Assembly (NCBI GenBank): GCA_017617495.1
Contig: JAFZWD010000056.1
Coordinates: 23,797 to 87,796, forward strand
Reading direction: 5' to 3'
From: Bacteroidales bacterium
GTDB lineage: Bacteria; Bacteroidota; Bacteroidia; Bacteroidales; UBA932
DNA: 64,000 nucleotides
Every line of letters begins with the position of its first letter. The first letter of the stretch is position 1. This document shows positions 58,723 through 64,000 of this stretch, piece by piece. The position numbers were made by a program, and so were the translations under genes. The notes under the pieces were generated by a model. That model was not told where the DNA came from. It was given only the letters and a program-made list of their open reading frames with translations, and made no database searches.

Positions 58723-60002
58723 ACGGATTCTTCTTTATTGCAAGAGTCTTGCCAGAGGTAGACTTTGTCGCCGCGGTGAAGACGTACGTCATTGCCGGCT
58801 TGACCGGCAATCTCAACGCGAATCGAGCACCTTTCGCCTTTGGCCGCCGTCGCGACCGGCTCGAAATTCACCCGGATATCGCGCGCCTCGAACTCCACTG
58901 CACCCGTGGTAGCGCCGATGGCTATGAGGCTGTCGCCTATCGATATCGGCATATTCTCCAAAAGTATCTCCGCCACTCCGATACGGTCGAACCAGTTGGT
59001 CACCTTGCCGGCGTAGACCTTCTTGCGTGTGGCCTGGGAGCCGTAGACCGTGCTCCACTCGCCCAGCCGCGCGCCCTGGTAGTAGCCGTCCCAGAAACCG
59101 CGGTTGAACACCGTCGCCAGGCGCGCCTTGAGCCCGGCCGCCAGCTCCGGGGTAAACTCTCCGTCCGCTACGGCATCGGCCGCCTTCCTGTAACACTCTG
59201 CGCACACGCGCACATATTCCGCGCTGCGCGCGCGACCTTCTATCTTGAATACGCGCACGCCTGCAGCCACCATCTTGTCCATAAACTCAACGGTGCAGAG
59301 GTCCTTGGGCGACATTATGTATTTGTTGTCGATTTCCAGCGAGTTGCCGGTTTCGAGGTCGGTGACTTCGTAGCCGCGGCGGCACACCTGGTAGCACTCT
59401 CCCCTGTTGGCCGAGGCGCCGTAGGAATGCAGGCTGAGGTAACATTTGCCGGACACCGCCATGCAGAGGGCCCCGTGGACGAACATCTCGATTCGCACAG
59501 GCTTACCGGAGGGACCGGTAATTCTTTCGGCCTCGATGGCGTCGGCGATCTCGCGCACCTGGTGCATATTGAGCTCGCGCGCCAGCACCACCACGTCGGC
59601 GAACTGTGCATAGAATTTGAGTGCCTCGATATTGGCAACGTTGAGCTGTGTGGAGATATGAACCTCCAGCCCGATGCTGCGGCAGTAAGCGATTGCCGCC
59701 ATATCCGAAGCGATTATCGCGTCCACCCCGGCGGCTTTGGCCGCATCGAGAGCCTCGCGCATAGCGGGCATATCCTCTGGATAGAGCACGATGTTGAGCG
59801 TCAGGTACGACTTGACTCCGGCCTCGCGGCAGATACGGGTGACTTCCTGCAGGTCGTCCGGGGCGAAGTTATTGGCCGAGTGCGAGCGCATATTCAGGCC
59901 ACCCACGCCGAAGTAGACGCTGTTTGCGCCTCCCTGAATCGCAGCCCTCAGCGACTCGAAATTCCCCGCCGGGGCCATTATTTCCAAATCTTTCCTGTAC
60001 AC
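58719..60002 (-). CDS. U32-family peptidase-like RNA hydroxylation protein (TrhP/RlhA type)
   Basis: A 427-residue U32 protein with the signature EMFVHGALCMAVSGKCYLS, further conserved cysteines in GECYQVCRRGYEV and KIEGRARSAEYV. Family members such as TrhP and RlhA hydroxylate tRNA or rRNA rather than cutting protein; which role applies here is open. The start is read as GTG 60002 (YRKDLEIMAPAGNFESL), with the later ATG of MAPAGN as an alternative. Near the C-terminus IAGQAGND is encoded by a REP-like palindrome. It begins 29 bases from the divergent polyprenyl synthase gene. Confidence 0.9.
   Translation of the reverse strand: MYRKDLEIMAPAGNFESLRAAIQGGANSVYFGVGGLNMRSHSANNFAPDDLQEVTRICREAGVKSYLTLNIVLYPEDMPAMREALDAAKAAGVDAIIASDMAAIAYCRSIGLEVHISTQLNVANIEALKFYAQFADVVVLARELNMHQVREIADAIEAERITGPSGKPVRIEMFVHGALCMAVSGKCYLSLHSYGASANRGECYQVCRRGYEVTDLETGNSLEIDNKYIMSPKDLCTVEFMDKMVAAGVRVFKIEGRARSAEYVRVCAECYRKAADAVADGEFTPELAAGLKARLATVFNRGFWDGYYQGARLGEWSTVYGSQATRKKVYAGKVTNWFDRIGVAEILLENMPISIGDSLIAIGATTGAVEFEARDIRVNFEPVATAAKGERCSIRVEIAGQAGNDVRLHRGDKVYLWQDSCNKEESV
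58788..58814. repeat. REP-like palindrome inserted in frame in the U32 gene
   Basis: Arms TTGCCGG and CCGGCAA; 26 bases (58788-58813) are identical to 56819-56844 in rdgB. On the minus strand it encodes IAGQAGND between VE and VRLHRGDK, close to the C-terminus. Confidence 0.8.
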
Positions 60003-60006
60003 ATCA

Positions 60007-60026
60007 CAAATATAGTTATATCTTTG
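60007..60026. promoter_or_regulatory. Divergent -7 elements very close to both start codons
   Basis: TATATTTG on the minus strand (60014-60007) lies four bases before the GTG of the U32 gene, and TATCTTTG on the plus strand (60019-60026) lies five bases before the ATG of the polyprenyl synthase gene at 60032. Clear -33 elements were not found. If real, both mRNAs would be leaderless or nearly so. Confidence 0.45.
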
Positions 60027-60031
60027 TAGAT

Positions 60032-61018
60032 ATGTTCGACGAAAAACTCCTAGATTCTGAAATCAAGCGGATGTTCGACGGGATAGCCTTCGCGAAGGAA
60101 CCCGCCGGGCTGTACGATCCGCTGCGTTATATGATAGAGATCGGAGGCAAGCGTATCCGCCCGAGGCTGTGCCTGACGGCGTACGCGCTGTTTGCCGAGG
60201 GTGGCCTGGCAGGAGCCGGCACTCCCATTCTGGAGCCCGCCTGCGGTCTGGAGGTCTTCCATACCTTCACCCTTCTGCACGACGACATTATGGACCACAG
60301 TGCCCTGCGTCGCGGCCAGGAAACCGTGTGGAAAAAGTGGAACGAGGACACGGCGATTCTTTCCGGCGACGTGATGCTCATCGATGCCTACCAGCGCATA
60401 GCCAAGGCTCCGGCGGACAAGCTCGACGCGGTGCTGAAACTCTTCTCCGACACGGCGGCCGAGGTCTGCGAAGGCCAGCAGTACGATATGGAGTTCGAGT
60501 CGGTGCCCGAGGTGCAGATGCCCGCTTACGAGCAGATGATAAAGCTCAAGACCGCAGTGCTTCTGGCCTGCTCGGCCAAGATGGGCGCCATAATCGCGGG
60601 CGCCCCGGAAGCGGAGTGCGAAGCCCTCTACAAATACGGCCTGCTGCTGGGCATGGCCTTCCAGGTTGCGGACGATTATCTGGATGCCTACGGCGACGAG
60701 AAGGTGTTCGGCAAGCCCATCGGCGGCGATATCCTCAACTGCAAGAAGAGCTGGCTGACGGTGCGCACCTGCGAGAAAGCAAGCGACAAACATTCGTTCC
60801 TGGAGATGTTTTCGGCAGATGCCGACACGCCCAAGGCCAAGGCTGCAAAGATTGCGGCCGTCATGTCTATATATAATAAATATGGTATCGGCGAAGACGC
60901 CCGTGCCGAGGTGCGACGCTATTCCGACCTCGCGATAGAGGCAGTGGCGGGGTTCGAGCCCTGGCAGAGGGAAGCCCTCGCCCGTTTTGCCGACAGTCTG
61001 GTTGCAAGGGCCAAGTAA
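60032..61018 (+). CDS. Polyprenyl (trans-prenyl) diphosphate synthase
   Basis: A 328-residue isoprenyl diphosphate synthase. The first Asp-rich motif is LLHDDIMDHS and the second is QVADDYLDAYGDE; GGKRIRPRLCL near the N-terminus is the usual start of the domain. It condenses isopentenyl diphosphate with allylic diphosphates to make geranyl- to longer chain products for quinone or carrier lipid. Product length cannot be read by eye. ATG 60032 is preferred over an upstream frame from 59924 that overlaps the U32 gene. Its stop overlaps the rsgA start (TAATG). Confidence 0.92.
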   Translation: MFDEKLLDSEIKRMFDGIAFAKEPAGLYDPLRYMIEIGGKRIRPRLCLTAYALFAEGGLAGAGTPILEPACGLEVFHTFTLLHDDIMDHSALRRGQETVWKKWNEDTAILSGDVMLIDAYQRIAKAPADKLDAVLKLFSDTAAEVCEGQQYDMEFESVPEVQMPAYEQMIKLKTAVLLACSAKMGAIIAGAPEAECEALYKYGLLLGMAFQVADDYLDAYGDEKVFGKPIGGDILNCKKSWLTVRTCEKASDKHSFLEMFSADADTPKAKAAKIAAVMSIYNKYGIGEDARAEVRRYSDLAIEAVAGFEPWQREALARFADSLVARAK

Positions 61019-61938
61019 TGCGCGAGGCGGTTGTCATAAAGAATGCAGGCAGCCATTATCTGCTGAGTGAGCTCCCTACCTGGGCGCCTTTCCCGGCAGT
61101 GCTCCGCGGCAAGGTGCGACTCAAGGGCAGCACCGCCACCAACCCCGTTGCCGTGGGCGACAGGGTAATTTACGAGATGGCTGATAAAGCTGTGATAACA
61201 GCTGTTCAGCCTCGAAGAAATTACTTCATAAGAAAATCAACCAATCTCAGCCGCGAGGCGCACATTATAGCGGCCAATCTGGACCAGGCGGTAATCGCGG
61301 TGAGCCTCTTCTTCCCCGAAATCAAACTCCCCTTCCTCGACAGGATGCTCGTCACCTGCGAGGTCTACGGGGTGCCGGCGGTAATCGCCCTCAACAAGGT
61401 GGACCTCTACCGAGAGGATGCGCCCGACTACGTCGCCGATTTCAAGCGCATTTACGAAGGCGCCGGATATCGCGTCATCGAGACTTCCTGCCTTACCGGC
61501 GAGGGAATCGACGAGCTTCGCGAGGCCTGCAAGGGCAAGCTGTCGCTCTTCTCGGGCGAGTCGGGCGTGGGAAAATCTTCGCTCATCAAGGCGCTGGACC
61601 CTTCGCTGGACCCCAAGATCGGCAAGATATCGGCCGCGCATCTGCAAGGCAAGCACACTACCTCCCTTTATGAAATGTATCCGCTGGCTTGCGGAGGGTT
61701 CATCATCGACAGTCCCGGGCTGCGCGGCTTCGGGCTGGTGGACCTTAAGCCGGAGGAGGTCGCGCTTTATTTCCCCGAGATGCTGAGGGCTTCGGCGGGA
61801 TGCCGCTTTACGCCCTGCACGCATACTCACGAACCGGGATGCGCCGTCAAGGAGGCGGTGGACGCCGGCATCATCAGCGCGGAGCGCTATAATTCCTACC
61901 TCGGAATGCTGGAGGAGGACGGCAAATTCCGCAAATGA
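61018..61938 (+). CDS. rsgA: Small ribosomal subunit biogenesis GTPase RsgA
   Basis: A 306-residue circularly permuted GTPase. An N-terminal OB domain is followed by the G4 motif ALNKVDLY, then G1 in SGESGVGKSSLIKAL and the G3-like DSPGLRGFG. The C-terminal zinc site is CTHTHEPGCAV. RsgA checks the decoding centre during late 30S assembly. The gene overlaps its neighbours on both sides (TAATG with the polyprenyl synthase gene, ATGA with the MATE gene), so the three are one operon. Confidence 0.95.
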   Translation: MREAVVIKNAGSHYLLSELPTWAPFPAVLRGKVRLKGSTATNPVAVGDRVIYEMADKAVITAVQPRRNYFIRKSTNLSREAHIIAANLDQAVIAVSLFFPEIKLPFLDRMLVTCEVYGVPAVIALNKVDLYREDAPDYVADFKRIYEGAGYRVIETSCLTGEGIDELREACKGKLSLFSGESGVGKSSLIKALDPSLDPKIGKISAAHLQGKHTTSLYEMYPLACGGFIIDSPGLRGFGLVDLKPEEVALYFPEMLRASAGCRFTPCTHTHEPGCAVKEAVDAGIISAERYNSYLGMLEEDGKFRK

Positions 61939-63425
61939 AGCCCCTGGACAAAGAGATTCTGCGGCTCGCGGTGCCCAGCATCCTCGCGAACATCACCGTG
62001 CCGCTGGTGGGCATGGTGGATATCGCCGTGGCGGGGCATCTGCACGGGCCCTACCCTTCCGCCGCCTGCATCGGAGGCATTTCGGTGGGCGCGCTGCTGC
62101 TGAATGTCATTTATTGGAACTGCTTCTTTATCCGCGCTTCCACCGGTGGCCTGACGGCCCAGGCCTACGGGAGGCGGAATGTCGGGAATGACAGGGATGG
62201 GGCTCGCCGAATTGACGGAGGGACTAGTCCCGACAACCGATGCACGGCATCGGCGGGGTACATTAGGGGCAGCGCCCCTAATCATGCAGCCGAAGGGCTG
62301 CCTGGCGCTATTTTGCGGCAATCGCTGCAAATAAGCGCCATAATGGCAGCAGTGCTGCTGGTGCTGCAGTGGCCGCTGTCGAGGCTCACGTTTATTTTCG
62401 CGGACACTACTCCGCGCGTAGCCGAGCTGGCGTTGCGCTACTTCTTCATCCGCATCTGGGCTGCGCCCGCGACCATCGCCCTCATGGCCCTCAAAGGCTG
62501 GTTCATCGGCATGCAGGACAGCGTGTCCAGCATGTTCACCGACCTCATCGTGAACGCGGTGAATATTGTCGCCAGCATTGTACTGGGCCTTGGCATCGGG
62601 GGCTGGGACGGCATCGGTTTCGACGGTATCGCCCTCGGCACCGTCATTGCGCAGTATTGCGGCCTCGCTTTTGCGGCCGCCGTGGTGGCGGTGAAGTATA
62701 GGGGCGACTCCGGCATTGCCCGTCCCGAAAGGCCTTCGCCCGGCAATGACTCCTCAGGCTCCTTCCGCCGCCTGTTCACCCTCAACGGCGACCTGTTCGT
62801 GCGGTCGCTGTGCTTCACTGGAATATACCTGGGATTCACGGTGATAGCGGCGCAGTACGGCGAAACTCTGCTCGCCTGCTGCAACATAATGATGTCGCTG
62901 CTGATGCTCTTCTCCTATTTCACCGACGGCTTCGCGTACGCCGGGGAGGCCCTTACCGGCCGCTTTATCGGCGAGCGCAATCCCGGGATGACGCGTCGCG
63001 CTGTCGGGCAGACCTTCGTATGGAGTATGGGAGTTGCCGGGGTCTGGATGCTAATCTACTGGCTGGGAGGCACCCCGCTGCTGCGCCTGATGACGGACGA
63101 CGCCACCGTAGTGGACGCCTGCCGGCAGTTTCTGCCCTGGCTGCTGATAATGCCCGCCTTCGGCTGTGCCGCCTTCACCTGGGACGGCATCTACATCGGC
63201 GCGACCTCTTCCAAAGCCATCCGCAATGCGATGATCTGGGCTTTGGCCGCTTTCCTGGGGGTGTGGTTCGCCGGCAAGGCGCTGCTGGGCGCCGCGGGAT
63301 TGCCGGTCGCTGCCGGCAATGACGTATATTACATCCATCTTCTGATGGCGGCATACTTCGCCCACCTGCTTGCCCGCGCACTCGTCCTCACCTACCGCTG
63401 GCGTCACCGCATTTTAGTCAAATAA
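61935..63425 (+). CDS. MATE-family multidrug/sodium or proton antiporter
   Basis: A 496-residue MATE transporter with 12 membrane segments expected. Family features include LAVPSILANITVPLVGMVDI, GGLTAQAYGRRN at the end of TM2 and the second-half repeat (ADDGFAYAGEAL-like segment; RFIGERN). Between GRRN and AILRQSL about 41 residues (62181-62303) are encoded by a palindrome-rich repeat, in frame. Two more REP-like remnants lie at about 62725-62755 and 63298-63324. The insertion falls in a loop, so export activity may survive. The substrate is unknown. Confidence 0.9.
   Translation: MKPLDKEILRLAVPSILANITVPLVGMVDIAVAGHLHGPYPSAACIGGISVGALLLNVIYWNCFFIRASTGGLTAQAYGRRNVGNDRDGARRIDGGTSPDNRCTASAGYIRGSAPNHAAEGLPGAILRQSLQISAIMAAVLLVLQWPLSRLTFIFADTTPRVAELALRYFFIRIWAAPATIALMALKGWFIGMQDSVSSMFTDLIVNAVNIVASIVLGLGIGGWDGIGFDGIALGTVIAQYCGLAFAAAVVAVKYRGDSGIARPERPSPGNDSSGSFRRLFTLNGDLFVRSLCFTGIYLGFTVIAAQYGETLLACCNIMMSLLMLFSYFTDGFAYAGEALTGRFIGERNPGMTRRAVGQTFVWSMGVAGVWMLIYWLGGTPLLRLMTDDATVVDACRQFLPWLLIMPAFGCAAFTWDGIYIGATSSKAIRNAMIWALAAFLGVWFAGKALLGAAGLPVAAGNDVYYIHLLMAAYFAHLLARALVLTYRWRHRILVK
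62181..62303 (+). repeat. Palindrome-rich 123-bp insertion inside the MATE gene
   Basis: Exactly 41 codons, carrying hairpins ATTAGGGGC with GCCCCTAAT, GCAGCC with GGCTGC and the palindrome GGGACTAGTCCC. It is read as a Gly/Arg/Pro-rich stretch (NDRDGARRIDGGTSPDNRC) with no membrane character. Confidence 0.7.
63298..63324. repeat. REP-like palindrome in the 3' part of the MATE gene
   Basis: ATTGCCGGTCGCTGCCGGCA with following ATGAC is an inverted unit of the same family as those in rdgB and the U32 gene; here it is read in the opposite orientation as LPVAAGND. Confidence 0.6.
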
Positions 63426-63840
63426 GCTTCCAGCTGCGGAGGGCCTTGCGGTATTCAAGATGCTGGGGGCAGAGGGACTCCAGCAGGGCGTGAAACTCCG
63501 GCCCGTGGTTCATATAGCGCAGATGGCAGAGCTCGTGGATAATCACGTAGTCGCGAAGCTCGGCAGGGAGGCGCATAAGATTGAGGTTCAGGTTGATATT
63601 CCCCTTGACGCTGCAGCTGCCCCAGTTGCTCACGTTGTGCTTGATGGCTACACGACCGCTGAACGGAATGCCGGCCTGTGCGGCGAGTTCACGCACGCGG
63701 CCGGGCAGAAAAGCCTTGGCAGAAGCGCGCAGAGCCTCGGTCTCCGGGGTATTTGCAAGTATGCGCCGCGGACGAATCCGTCTGCGGCGCACTATATGCA
63801 TTCTTCCGAACAGTATGTCCCCTAAGGTAATACCGGCCAA
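63418..63840 (-). CDS. YgjP-like metallopeptidase-fold protein (short form)
   Basis: A 140-residue protein of the YgjP/DUF45 type. The zinc motif is IIHELCHLRYMNHGPEFH, preceded by VSNWGSCSVKGNINLNLNLM, the family signature. Typical members have about 230 residues; the N-terminal domain is reduced here to a basic stretch (MHIVRRRRIRPRR). It converges with the MATE gene and overlaps its stop by eight bases. The biochemical role of the family is poorly known. Confidence 0.88.
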   Translation of the reverse strand: MAGITLGDILFGRMHIVRRRRIRPRRILANTPETEALRASAKAFLPGRVRELAAQAGIPFSGRVAIKHNVSNWGSCSVKGNINLNLNLMRLPAELRDYVIIHELCHLRYMNHGPEFHALLESLCPQHLEYRKALRSWKLI

Positions 63841-63845
63841 AATAA

Positions 63846-64000
<155 letters not shown>

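Overview
The window looks like a chromosomal segment of a GC-rich member of the Bacteroidota, most likely order Bacteroidales. The evidence is the SusC/SusD pairs, many fimbrillin-type and BACON surface lipoproteins, Bacteroidales-type -7 promoter boxes (TAnnTTTG) and a general lack of Shine-Dalgarno sequences. A gut or rumen habitat is an inference from the glycan-degrading gene content. No rRNA, tRNA, CRISPR array, prophage or intact insertion sequence was seen.

Layout. (1) 1-21245, minus strand: a large polysaccharide utilization locus (PUL) read leftward from a promoter near 21.27 kb. It encodes a beta-helix lipoprotein, a CE12-like SGNH esterase, an LVIVD-propeller lipoprotein, several fimbrillin-like lipoproteins with very small ORFs between them, SusC, SusD, a SusE-like lipoprotein and a GH105 hydrolase cut by the window edge. 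(2) 21395-23409, plus strand: a divergent pair of a 40-residue ORF and a third fimbrillin/C-type-lectin-like paralogue. (3) 23459-32450, minus strand: a tightly coupled five-gene operon of GH3-CE7 fusion, glycyl-radical activase, short glycyl radical enzyme with a dehydratase-like CxE motif, sugar-porter MFS and GH31. (4) 32451-36412: a repeat-rich accessory island with an Rpn/PD-(D/E)XK gene, a Fic gene with its own operator cluster, a 3' fragment of a second Rpn gene, two MITE-like GC-rich repeats with solitary ends, a 65-bp tandem repeat and REP-like palindromes. (5) 36420-52779, minus strand: a second PUL with a heparinase II/III-type lyase, a beta-helix protein, a fimbrillin-like protein, a BACON protein, two consecutive SusC-like receptors (one truncated), SusD, a small ORF and a fimbrillin. 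(6) 52880-55825: an SGNH hydrolase and a second-type beta-helix protein. (7) 55842-64000: housekeeping genes (recO, rdgB, ctpA-like, U32, polyprenyl synthase, rsgA, MATE, YgjP-like, glutamate-synthase-like).

How the genes may work together. PUL 1 carries functions typical of acidic, acetylated plant polysaccharide use (GH105, CE12-like, beta-helix), so a rhamnogalacturonan-like substrate is plausible but unproven. A recurring roughly 290-residue fimbrillin-type domain is followed by different modules (nothing, an unnamed beta-rich module, an LVIVD propeller, a beta-helix). This suggests binding and catalytic modules displayed on a common surface anchor or fimbria-like polymer. Five tiny ORFs of 40-55 codons sit directly before fimbrillin-like genes or before another such ORF and share a Y-x-x-P ... 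(L/V)-C-x-(S/P) pattern. I do not recognise them as a named family.

The strongest leads are the glycyl-radical operon with an unknown substrate, the small-ORF family tied to fimbrillin genes, the modular fimbrillin anchors, identical palindromic -33 elements in front of both PULs, and palindromic repeats inserted in frame inside rdgB, the U32 gene and the MATE gene.
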